NCBI GenBank assembly: GCA_030248195.1
Contig: JASAND010013246.1
Span: 1 to 64,000, forward strand
Source of the DNA: Trissonchulus latispiculum
Taxonomy: Eukaryota > Nematoda > Enoplea > Enoplida > Ironidae
Reading direction: 5' to 3'
DNA length: 64,000 bases
A program made the position numbers and the translations under genes. How positions within the stretch are numbered: position 1 is the stretch's first letter; each line of letters begins with the position of its first letter. Under the pieces are notes generated by a model. The model was not told where the DNA came from and did not search any database. It worked only from the letters and a program-made list of their open reading frames with translations. This document shows, in pieces, positions 33,328-42,123 of this stretch.

Positions 33328-36300
33328 CTACAACGTGACTACGGGTAGCTTTACCGGAGCATCAATAAACGGTTTCAGTCTATTGATATTAACAACGACT
33401 GGGTCACTCAGCCCGTTGGTTCTAGCTATGCGATAATTCGTTACCGAAATCTTGTCCAAGATCCGGTACGGTCCTTCATACTTAGGCCGTAACTTCTTAC
33501 TCAAGCCCGCCGGTACATTCTTTTGCTCTATATTAAGCATAACCAGGGTACCTGGTTTGTACTCGACCGGTGTAGCCTTGGTGTCATACCGTTCCTTGTT
33601 AACCAGAGCTGCTTCCTGTAAAGCTTCGTGGGCAATCCGCCAAGCTTCATTAAGCCGAGCCAGTAACTGGCCTCGTGCTTCACTATATGTTTGCGTGGTG
33701 CCTTCCGCTCCAGGAAGCTGGAAAAAGTTGTCCAATGGATACCGGTAGTCCCTACCAGTCATCAAGAAATAGGGCGTTTCCTTTGTAGCACTATGGATTG
33801 TCGCTCTATAAATGGATAGGCCCCATGGCAGGTAGTCGTCCCAATCGGACTGGAAACAATTCACATACTGGGCAACCAAGCTTCGGAGCGTACGGTTAAA
33901 GCGTTCCACTACGCCGTTCGTTTGCGGGTGATATGCAGTAGTTCGGAGTCGCTCCGAACCACTCGCGTCCACCAACGCCTTCATAAAAACGGACATAAAG
34001 TTGGGACCTTGATCTGTTAATACCCGCGCGGGGACACCCCACCGAGCTACGAAGCCGTTAAAGTACCAGTATGCTGTAGTTTCGGCCCTCTCATTAGGCA
34101 TAGCAAACGCCTCCGCGTAACGCGTGAGATAGTCGACTATGCACAAGACGCAAGTATTGCCTCGGTTCGTTTCCTTCTGCGTGAAGTGCATAACGTCCAT
34201 GGCGACCACGTCCAATGGCCGTCGTACTACTACCGTATTTTGCATGGTAGCTTGGTGTCTGCGAGGACCTTGACTAAACTTGGCGCATGATTTGCAATTA
34301 GCAATATAGTCCTCCAGATCCTGTGACATGCGTGGCCACCAGTACCTGGTTTCTAAACTGGCCATGGCATTCTGTTGGGCCCGATGCCCCCCTGTCATGA
34401 AATCAGAATGTACTTCCTTCAGCAAATTTTCTCGTTGGACTTTCGGGACAACTACCGTAGGAAAGGGTAACCCTCTCCTTTCTGCGTGCTTATTCAAGTG
34501 CCAACGATAGAGCACCCCGTCACGTATGAAAAAGGTAGAACGCAACTTTCTAACCTCTTGAGCCTCCTGTCGGTTAGCCGGTAACCGCTTTTGCTCGAGA
34601 AAGTCCAACAAAATCGCGAACTCCTCTTCATCTCGAAGTTCGCGTTTCCAGGTAAGCAGGGTCGGTGGAGCCGGAGGGACCGCCGTCAAGGCGTACACCT
34701 CTGGAGGGTACATAACGGATGTAGCCTCTTGTTCACTGTCTTCGGGCTCGTCAATCGGGTCCAGTCTAGATAGACAATCAGGTCCAGCGTTCTCTTTGCC
34801 TGGGCGGTATTCCACAACAAAGTCGAATTCGAGCATACGAGTAGCAAACCGAGCCAATTTACCTTGTCCCAAGGCTTTTATATTATTCAGTAAGTCCCTT
34901 ACTGCTTGATGGTCCGTGCGCAAGACAAACTGCTTAACGGACAAGTAGTGCCGAAACTTCTGGCACCCCCATAATGCAGCAAAGGCTTCCATTTCAGTGG
35001 CGGAATAGCCTTTCTCGCCTTGGGTTAAGGTTCGGCTAGCATACGCTACCGGTCGCTCGCGTAACACTCGCGGTCCGTTAGGCTTGTCCAAGCTCCGAGG
35101 AACAGAGAACTGTTGCTCCAGGATAGCTCCGAACCCCCGCTTACTAGCGTCCGTCGAAACGTAGAAGGTTTTGTCAAAATCAGGAAAGGCTAGGACTGGC
35201 GCTTGTGTCAAATGCCGTTTGAGTGCCTCAAAGGCTTGCTGGCAGTCGTCAGACCATACAAAGGGTACACCTTTCTTTAATAGGTCCGTCAGTGGAGATG
35301 CTACCTTAGCATAATTTGAGACAAACCGCCTATAATAGCCACACATGCCCAGGAAAGACCGAATGCCTTTAACGTCTTTGGGTGGGCTAAGCTGGGACAC
35401 TGCCTTCACCTTGTCTGGGTCAACGCTGATGCCATGACGGCCCACGTAATGGCCCAGAAAAGGCACCGCTTCCCGTGCAAAACAGCACTTCTTAAGCTTG
35501 ATACGCAGCCCATTCTCTCGTAAACGCGTCAGGGTCGACCTGAGCATTGTCAAATGTGATTCCTGGTCCGTAGATGGAATCAGAACGTCATCTATATACA
35601 CTGGTAAGTCTGTCAAGACTTTTTCCATTAGCCGTTGAAATGTTGCGGGTGCATTACACAACCCGAACGGCATGACGTTCATATGAAAAAGGCCCATGTG
35701 TGACACAAAGGCTGTCTTTTCACGATGTTCTGGATAGACCTCGACTTGCCAGTACCCTGCCGCTAAGTCAATAGTCGAAAATATGACAGCGCCCTGGAGT
35801 TGATCCAGGATCTCGTCAATCTTAGGCAAAGGATAGCTATCCTTCTTTGTGATTTTATTCAATCGCCGGTAATCGATTACTAGACGTGTAGTGCCGTCCT
35901 TCTTGCCAACCAGAATACAGGGAGAGGACCAGGGGCTGGTAGAGGGTGAACAAACCCCTTCATCTAGCATTGCACGGATATGCTTTTCAATCTCGGCTTT
36001 GTCTTTGGGATTATACCGGTATGATCGTCCTTTCACAGGACCCTCTTTACCTGTGTCGATGACATGCTGGTCGACCTTGGTCCGGCCCGGGTTACCCGGT
36101 CGGGCGACCACATCATAGAATTCGACCAGTATATCCCGCAATTTCGCTTTGCCTTCCTCGTCTAGGATCATAGAGTCAAAGTCGACGTTCTCGTCGACAA
36201 ATTGTTGACGTTCTTCCAATGAGGGCATAGGCTGCGAAGTCATTTCGTCAGCCGAATAGTGTAGGTCATTAAAGGCCTGCAAGCCTTTATCCGTCAATGC

Positions 36301-39285
36301 CGGTGGCTCCTCATAGCCCCATGTCTGGTCATCCTGAGCTACACACACAGTAGGGTCAACCCACCGTGGGACTGGTATAGCATTGCCGACGCTATTGACC
36401 ATGGGGACAGTATCGCCTGGATGGTAAGGTTCGAGTTTCTCAACCTCTGTGAGAGCATGTCGCAGTTCTTTTTCCTGTACCTGGGTCGCTGGGTGGGTTG
36501 CCCACCCAGTCAAGTGTGGGTGAATCTGTGCAAAGTTCACTCCCAACTCGGCTGCATAACGGAATCCTTGTCGCTCGGTCACCGTAGCGACTGGTTCTGC
36601 CTGGCCTAGGGGTAACCCCTTAGGTAATTGCGCCGTTCTGTCCAGAGGATTGTAAACCTTGATATAGTTTACTTGAGAGGACACTTCCAGGACTCCAGGT
36701 ACAGGATAAACCTCATAATCTTCCAAGACTTCGTCTGATGGTTCAAATACCACTGTCTGATTTGTAGCAGGTTTTGCTGCGCCGTCGAGCCAGCAACGAA
36801 CCGGCACCATAACCTCGGATCGTGGAGGTAGCTTGCAAGTCTCCCTCATGCAATAGTAGACTGTACACGAAACGGCTATACTGAATCGGTTAGCTAACGC
36901 CTGCAGGTCACCTGGGGTTAGCAGGGGCACCTTCTTCTTGTCACAGAGCAGAAGATGTTGATGGGGGAAAATCACCCAATTGTGATCCGCCTGGAAGTCA
37001 TAGCCGATAATGAAGTCTTGTTGTAGGCTATTCGTGACATTAAAGGTGTATTCATACCAAACGCCGTATAATTTAAACGAGATCTTAGTTGTACCTAATA
37101 TAGCTAGGCTCCGGTCATCGGCAGCCGTGGCTACTTCGGTAGCCTTTGTTTCATCCAGATGTAAACGACCATTAACGTTAAGTTGGTCAAAGAATTGCTT
37201 AGACATCAAACAAATATTAGCCCCTGTGTCCAACAGGGCTAGAGTCTTGATGCCCTTCACCTCCACGATAACATACGGGCTTTTCTTCAAGGCTATATGG
37301 GTACATTGAGAGACGAAAAACGGTACCGTCCCATTCAAAACAGAGAGTACCGCTCTGTTTAAGTGTTTATTTGGAGCTGTGGGTTGCCCACTAGCTTCCT
37401 CATTGTCGCTTGCTTCCGCGTCCAGGTTAAAGTCGGTTCGTTGGCCTGGGGTAAGAGCAGCTCGCAGCTGTTCTTCTAGGTCCCAGATGCCATACTTATC
37501 CCCAAGATCAGTAGAAGTCACTTCTTGCTGATTTACCGGGGCTGGACCTTGCCCAGTTGGGTTCGCTGTTGTATCAGCCACTTCTGGGGTTGTTACTGTA
37601 GGGTCCGTTTGCTGGACTGTAGCGCCCTCCCCCTCAGCGGGAGTAGCTTCCTGCGGAATAGGCGCGGAATCCTCGTCCAACGGTGTACTGTCCAGTACTA
37701 CAATCTCGTTCGGGTCATTGAGTCGTACGCCACGTCTGCCTTTCCTAGGCTGTGGGGGGTCCTCGGACCAAAGGGGTTGGTCCGGTTCACGGAACACACC
37801 CTTTTGTTGGAGCTCTAATGTACGCTCATAATCCTTTTGGGCAAATTCAGCTAAGAGTTGTTCAAACTCTTGCATAGAGTGGCGTACCTGGTCCGTCACG
37901 GACGTTACGTTCACGGACAGTTGTTGAATCTGTTCCCCAATAGACTGGGCTACTATCTGGGCCTGTTCCGCGGCTTGTGCCACTACTGCCCAGCCATGTC
38001 TAATAGGTGCATAGTCCTGGACTTCTAACAGAGCGAATCTGTTCTGCGTGGGAACCGCTGCCTGCTCAGTACCTGAGGAGGCCTTTGACTTCCTGGTTAC
38101 TTGTTCCCATTCGCCGTCCGTGTGCTTTCGAAGTTTTAACGGTGTTACCGGTGTACCTCCAGTACCGTGAATTTCGACAGGGGCAAGAGTTAATCCTGAA
38201 CCCTCTTGTTCATCATCCGAGGCGTCACTTTCCGTGAGTTCTCTCCTTGTTGGGTTATTGGCCGTGGCCCATGGCTGCAGGTTGCCTCCCCGTTGCGGTG
38301 GAGACGCATCCGTGACCACTATTCTAGGTGGATTTCGTTTACTAGCTGGTGTCTCTGGTACCACCTGGGTAGAGGTAGAAATGCCAGCTACTGGGGTATC
38401 CCCAGTGCTTACTGATGAAAGCCCATTACCCGTAGGTCGGCTGTCCCCAGGGCTTTTAGCTTGCTCCCCATTTACAGGGGCCTGGTCTTCCCCAGGGCTT
38501 TTGCGATTAGCCCCTACCACAGGTTGGTCCTCAGTTTCCGATAGGGCCCAGCGCCGCAACGGTACTAGAACTCTAATCGGATCTGTTTGCACCTCCTTGG
38601 ATGTTGAGGTCTTGCGTTGCCTCCGAGTCGTACCCGTCCCGGGTTGCCTGGCTCGGGTTTGAGCTGCCATGGCAGCATTATTTTCCTGCCACTTCATGGC
38701 TTTGCGGATGCTATTAAGCATGTTCCATTCCGTTCCCGGTGCCCGTTTCCATTTCTTCCGTTCAGGCACGTTATAATTGCGCTCGGAGGCTCCTCCGTCC
38801 CCGAAGGGTTTCACTTCCTTACGCCATTTGTTCCAATATTTGTATGGTCGAAGGTTACCTTCGCCATCATAGATGACATCTCCCCCATCGGGGAAGCCAC
38901 CATTAGCCATGACCACTTCCTCAGTTGGAAACCATTCAGCCCGTCGCCGCACCTGCTTGCAGGATTTGCACGGGCATTTCCACGGGTTCACGTCCTCATT
39001 CGTATCCTTATTTACATATAAGCACACAGGTTCCCGCTTTGCTTTGCAGGCCTTACATTTGCATTTCCATTGGTTCACTGCTTGGGTCGCCCGAGCATTA
39101 AGTTCAAGAATTGGGTGAAGGTATTCTTTGTCTGGGAGGGGGTCAGCCCCTTCCAGATGTTCGGCATCACTGTCACTCTCGGAGTCACTACTCCAGATGC
39201 CGCCACGGTTCCAGCAAGGGTCATTCTTAATTGAGTAAATCATGTCAACAAGGTTAGTACTAGTTGCTTGCACCGCACAGACCAT
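33328..39285 (-). CDS. pol: Pol polyprotein (protease, RT, RNase H, integrase), intact
   Basis: The ATG-initiated frame gives 1985 aa, but the frame is open upstream through the frameshift site at 39351, so the natural product is probably Gag-Pol. An N-terminal ~650-residue extension carries two CxCxxC motifs (C75/C77/C80 and C104/C106/C109, each in WKCxCKxCK). The aspartic protease has LLDTGA (D686). The reverse transcriptase has YIDD at 1230-1233. RNase H includes STDAS (D1379). Integrase has an HHCC zinc region from H1626 to about 1660 and a catalytic triad D1697, D1758, E1794 (DD35E spacing), then a GPY/F motif (YEGPYRI, about 1938). No chromodomain is visible after it. It cleaves, reverse-transcribes and integrates the element. 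No frame break is present. The long linker before the protease (about 200-640) is Ser/Thr/Pro/Gln-rich. Confidence 0.95.
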   Translation of the reverse strand: MVCAVQATSTNLVDMIYSIKNDPCWNRGGIWSSDSESDSDAEHLEGADPLPDKEYLHPILELNARATQAVNQWKCKCKACKAKREPVCLYVNKDTNEDVNPWKCPCKSCKQVRRRAEWFPTEEVVMANGGFPDGGDVIYDGEGNLRPYKYWNKWRKEVKPFGDGGASERNYNVPERKKWKRAPGTEWNMLNSIRKAMKWQENNAAMAAQTRARQPGTGTTRRQRKTSTSKEVQTDPIRVLVPLRRWALSETEDQPVVGANRKSPGEDQAPVNGEQAKSPGDSRPTGNGLSSVSTGDTPVAGISTSTQVVPETPASKRNPPRIVVTDASPPQRGGNLQPWATANNPTRRELTESDASDDEQEGSGLTLAPVEIHGTGGTPVTPLKLRKHTDGEWEQVTRKSKASSGTEQAAVPTQNRFALLEVQDYAPIRHGWAVVAQAAEQAQIVAQSIGEQIQQLSVNVTSVTDQVRHSMQEFEQLLAEFAQKDYERTLELQQKGVFREPDQPLWSEDPPQPRKGRRGVRLNDPNEIVVLDSTPLDEDSAPIPQEATPAEGEGATVQQTDPTVTTPEVADTTANPTGQGPAPVNQQEVTSTDLGDKYGIWDLEEQLRAALTPGQRTDFNLDAEASDNEEASGQPTAPNKHLNRAVLSVLNGTVPFFVSQCTHIALKKSPYVIVEVKGIKTLALLDTGANICLMSKQFFDQLNVNGRLHLDETKATEVATAADDRSLAILGTTKISFKLYGVWYEYTFNVTNSLQQDFIIGYDFQADHNWVIFPHQHLLLCDKKKVPLLTPGDLQALANRFSIAVSCTVYYCMRETCKLPPRSEVMVPVRCWLDGAAKPATNQTVVFEPSDEVLEDYEVYPVPGVLEVSSQVNYIKVYNPLDRTAQLPKGLPLGQAEPVATVTERQGFRYAAELGVNFAQIHPHLTGWATHPATQVQEKELRHALTEVEKLEPYHPGDTVPMVNSVGNAIPVPRWVDPTVCVAQDDQTWGYEEPPALTDKGLQAFNDLHYSADEMTSQPMPSLEERQQFVDENVDFDSMILDEEGKAKLRDILVEFYDVVARPGNPGRTKVDQHVIDTGKEGPVKGRSYRYNPKDKAEIEKHIRAMLDEGVCSPSTSPWSSPCILVGKKDGTTRLVIDYRRLNKITKKDSYPLPKIDEILDQLQGAVIFSTIDLAAGYWQVEVYPEHREKTAFVSHMGLFHMNVMPFGLCNAPATFQRLMEKVLTDLPVYIDDVLIPSTDQESHLTMLRSTLTRLRENGLRIKLKKCCFAREAVPFLGHYVGRHGISVDPDKVKAVSQLSPPKDVKGIRSFLGMCGYYRRFVSNYAKVASPLTDLLKKGVPFVWSDDCQQAFEALKRHLTQAPVLAFPDFDKTFYVSTDASKRGFGAILEQQFSVPRSLDKPNGPRVLRERPVAYASRTLTQGEKGYSATEMEAFAALWGCQKFRHYLSVKQFVLRTDHQAVRDLLNNIKALGQGKLARFATRMLEFDFVVEYRPGKENAGPDCLSRLDPIDEPEDSEQEATSVMYPPEVYALTAVPPAPPTLLTWKRELRDEEEFAILLDFLEQKRLPANRQEAQEVRKLRSTFFIRDGVLYRWHLNKHAERRGLPFPTVVVPKVQRENLLKEVHSDFMTGGHRAQQNAMASLETRYWWPRMSQDLEDYIANCKSCAKFSQGPRRHQATMQNTVVVRRPLDVVAMDVMHFTQKETNRGNTCVLCIVDYLTRYAEAFAMPNERAETTAYWYFNGFVARWGVPARVLTDQGPNFMSVFMKALVDASGSERLRTTAYHPQTNGVVERFNRTLRSLVAQYVNCFQSDWDDYLPWGLSIYRATIHSATKETPYFLMTGRDYRYPLDNFFQLPGAEGTTQTYSEARGQLLARLNEAWRIAHEALQEAALVNKERYDTKATPVEYKPGTLVMLNIEQKNVPAGLSKKLRPKYEGPYRILDKISVTNYRIARTNGLSDPVVVNINRLKPFIDAPVKLPVVTL

Positions 39286-39307
39286 TCCGCCAGACGGGTT
39301 TGCCGGT

Positions 39308-39357
39308 GCGGGACACGGGTCCAGGTCTACTGCCCGCGTCCCGCCTCCTCGTTTCCC
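39308..39357 (-). promoter_or_regulatory. -1 ribosomal frameshift signal between gag and pol, copy 1
   Basis: In the gag frame the sense strand reads CA-G GGA AAC, a canonical X-XXY-YYZ slippery heptamer (39357-39351). A 6-nt spacer GAGGAG follows, then a 12-bp stem GCGGGACGCGGG (39344-39333) paired with CCCGTGTCCCGC (39319-39308), with one G-U pair and a 13-nt loop that contains the gag TAG stop (39329-39327). Slipping back one base enters the open pol frame (CGA GGA GGC GGG...). A pseudoknot using loop AGAC and downstream GTCT is possible but weak. Confidence 0.85.
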
Positions 39358-41888
39358 TGCTCTGGAAAACCTTCGTACCGGCGAGGACCCACGTAGCCTC
39401 TGCTTATAGAGCGCGGCCGTACCGGCTGCCTCTGCTGCTGGCCTTGCTGGGCCTGTTGACCTTGCTGCCTTTGTGGGTCCTGTTGGCTGCGGAAGTCTTG
39501 ATTCCGCTGGCCCTGATTGCGCTGGTCCCGGTCGTAGCGACTCCGGGCAGGGGGGTTACCCTCCTGATCGCGCACGCCGTAACGTGTGTGGACATTACCC
39601 CGTGCCTGGTACTGATCCTGGTTCTGGTTCTGGCCGTTCTGGCTCAGATACTGCAGGTAGTCTGGGCATTGTTGCTGTCGGTGACCCACTAGACCGCAAT
39701 ACCAACACCTGCCCGGTGCTTGACGTGGGGGCGGTCGCTCGTTATTGCTCTGATAACCCTGATTGCGATTCTGACTCTGCTGTGATTGTTGCTGCTGGTT
39801 CTGCTGACTCCGCTGGTTCTGCTGGGGTCTCCCCTGCTGAGCGTTGTTACATTGTGGACCCTGACTTTGGGCACTAAAGACCGTGACGGCCTGTTCCCGG
39901 TCCAACTCCACCTGTACCGACTCTACGATATGTAGAGCTCGAGTAATTAGGTCATTCTCCCGGACATGAGGCCAAAATTGGATGTCCGCCAGCGGAGCAG
40001 CCATTCTGGAGCGCAGCTCAGACTTCAGACCTCTTTTAAACTGAGCGACCACCTTCTTTTCTCGGTCGAACCCAGCTTCAAAGGGAAATGCTTGAACCGC
40101 TAGCAAGCGTAACGCCGCCATAAAATCGTGCGGTTTTTCCTGCGGTTCCTGCATTCGACTGTAAAATTGCTCCGCGTATTGCTCCGTTGTTACCGGCAAT
40201 GGCTCATACAATTGTCGGATTCTAGTCACTAGATCCTCAAAAGTATCAGGTGGACATGGGGTCATGGACTCTTTGACCTTGTCATCTAGCAATGTCCACA
40301 AAATTCTATACTTCATGTTAGAGGGTACGTCATGTACCTTAACTGTTGTTTCAAAATTAGCGAGCCAGCTGGTAAACTTGATATTGCTCTGCGATCCTTG
40401 GAAGGGCCTAACCCCTTTGAAGCCTTTCAGGTACTCCCCTAGATGCTTGAAGCTCTCATATGACGACGGCTCTCGGATCTCGCGAGATTGCGGTCGTTCC
40501 GACCGTTCTCGACGGGGCGCACTGTATTCCCGTTCACGAGAATACCGGCGAGGACTCGACATCCGCCGTACCGGCGGTGGAGACTGGTGGGCCCGTGACG
40601 AGGTTCTAGACTGATGAGAGTATTCTCGTCGACGGCGGGGTGACTCCCTAATTGGCTCTCGCATCTGGTCATCAGATGAGTCTAGGTCGATTATGGGCGG
40701 AGCTCTCCGTTCGTTCCCTCGACCACGATAAACGGGCTCCGGACTCGGATGCCTCCTCGCCGGGGGCTGTCCCATCTGATATGGAGGCGCGCCCGCATTT
40801 GGGTCCTCTCTAGGGGTAGGCCACAGTCGGAGCAGCTCGATGCATACCCGCGGGAATGTATGCTCCAATGCTTCCCAGGTTTCCATAGGAATTCCCGCTA
40901 TCCATGCTGTCATAAGCCCGCGAATCACGCTGTATTCGTGATTGGTCATATCACGTATCCGAAACATTCCCTCCGTATCCCGTCGCGGGACCGGGGGCTG
41001 AGCTGGGACTGGGGTGGGATCCCGCAACGGGACCACCCAATTATCCATCGGACCACGTACCCGTGGTTTCCGGTCGGGCTCCGGGTCGGGGTCATTACCG
41101 CCCGGCCGTTGGCTACTGGTTGCTCGTTTCGGATGCTTTGCCCTAGTCAGGTCTATATGGGCTGTAGACCGGAACCGCTGTACCGGAGCCGCCGGTTCAC
41201 TGGGTCCCGGAGCTCTAGAATTATCCTTCTGTTGGAATTTAGGGCGAGTATATGGCAAGAATGGCATAATGCCGGGCTGGCGGCGCATAACCGTGCTGTC
41301 CGAGCCCAATCGTGGGCGCTGCTGGAACAATTCCAGTTCCAGTTGAGTTAAAAAGTCACGTAAATCCTTTATGTCCGACATGCCGGGCAGAGACCGTCCC
41401 GGTACATCTGCAGCCGTCTCCTGCCGCCGGAGGTCAGCTCCGATGCGGGCTAGCTTACGTCGGACATATTCCAGTTGGTCATGAATAGTCGCCTGTTCAT
41501 CCCAGTCCTCTTCACTGGGGTCTTCCGAAACTGGAGACTGAAATTCGCCTGGGTTATTAGAGGTCCCGTCCTCATGCTGGGCATCCGGGTCACCCGGATC
41601 CAAAGCGTCTTCATCAACCTCTTGCTTAGAAGAGGCTTTATTCTTAGCCGTATCAGACCTAAGCACAGGTCTGCTAGATGCTGCACCGTCAAGTTCTTGG
41701 CTTGAGGATGCCCGGCTAGACGCTGATTGAGTGGAAGAGCTCTTGCTCAATGCTGGCTGGCTTGATGTAAGCCGCCCAAAACCATGCGGATTCAAAGGCC
41801 TTGTATCCGTCGAGTCACCCGAGCTAGTCGGATCACCCGGCTTAGCTGAGGCCTTAGACGATTTCGCAGGCGAACGCAAAACCGACAT
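39327..41888 (-). CDS. gag: Gag protein with CCHC zinc knuckle, intact
   Basis: 853 aa from ATG 41888. The N-terminal ~90 residues are Ser/Ala-rich. About 370-480 is Arg/Ser-rich with RRRREYS-type clusters. About 495-630 matches the Retrotrans_gag capsid-like pattern (FTSWLANFETTVKV, then YRILWTLLDDKVKE and EQYAEQFYSRM). About 690-725 is Gln/Asn-rich, followed by one CCHC knuckle CWYCGLVGHRQQQC (C728, C731, H736, C741) and a Gln/Arg-rich tail. It would form the particle and bind genomic RNA. It overlaps pol in the -1 frame at the frameshift signal. Confidence 0.93.
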   Translation of the reverse strand: MSVLRSPAKSSKASAKPGDPTSSGDSTDTRPLNPHGFGRLTSSQPALSKSSSTQSASSRASSSQELDGAASSRPVLRSDTAKNKASSKQEVDEDALDPGDPDAQHEDGTSNNPGEFQSPVSEDPSEEDWDEQATIHDQLEYVRRKLARIGADLRRQETAADVPGRSLPGMSDIKDLRDFLTQLELELFQQRPRLGSDSTVMRRQPGIMPFLPYTRPKFQQKDNSRAPGPSEPAAPVQRFRSTAHIDLTRAKHPKRATSSQRPGGNDPDPEPDRKPRVRGPMDNWVVPLRDPTPVPAQPPVPRRDTEGMFRIRDMTNHEYSVIRGLMTAWIAGIPMETWEALEHTFPRVCIELLRLWPTPREDPNAGAPPYQMGQPPARRHPSPEPVYRGRGNERRAPPIIDLDSSDDQMREPIRESPRRRREYSHQSRTSSRAHQSPPPVRRMSSPRRYSREREYSAPRRERSERPQSREIREPSSYESFKHLGEYLKGFKGVRPFQGSQSNIKFTSWLANFETTVKVHDVPSNMKYRILWTLLDDKVKESMTPCPPDTFEDLVTRIRQLYEPLPVTTEQYAEQFYSRMQEPQEKPHDFMAALRLLAVQAFPFEAGFDREKKVVAQFKRGLKSELRSRMAAPLADIQFWPHVRENDLITRALHIVESVQVELDREQAVTVFSAQSQGPQCNNAQQGRPQQNQRSQQNQQQQSQQSQNRNQGYQSNNERPPPRQAPGRCWYCGLVGHRQQQCPDYLQYLSQNGQNQNQDQYQARGNVHTRYGVRDQEGNPPARSRYDRDQRNQGQRNQDFRSQQDPQRQQGQQAQQGQQQRQPVRPRSISRGYVGPRRYEGFPEQGNEEAGRGQ

Positions 41889-42123
41889 AATTTACAGTTA
41901 GGCACACGTAACGTGGTCTAACTAAGTCTCAGTGTATACGTACCGTCTACACTGCTCCAAGAATACCGGTAAAAATGCAGTAAAACACGAGGAAAAATTT
42001 AGAAAAATTGGATGAGATCAGAAAAATTTGTTAAAAACAAAGACCTATAAAAAGAAGAGAACCTAGGAAAAATTACTAAAAACTGAATAAAAATAAAATT
42101 AAGGTCGTGGACTGGCAGCCTAA
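41889..42123 (-). other. 5' leader of copy 1
   Basis: 235 nt between LTR B and the gag ATG. The sense sequence right after the LTR is TTAGGCTGCCAGTCCACGAC. It lacks the TGG that starts a primer-binding site for an intact tRNA 3' end. The same 20 bases follow LTR C (62970-62989), so they are conserved and are likely to be the primer-binding region. Confidence 0.6.

Noticed and set aside
33328..33500. Chromodomain after integrase
   Set aside because: The Pol C-terminus ends about 45 residues after the GPY/F motif (VVVNINRLKPF...), with no chromodomain aromatic cage pattern.
38007..41351. Long + strand open frames across gag and pol (for example 40749-41351)
   Set aside because: They are antisense shadows of conserved retrotransposon coding sequence with GC-rich codon use.
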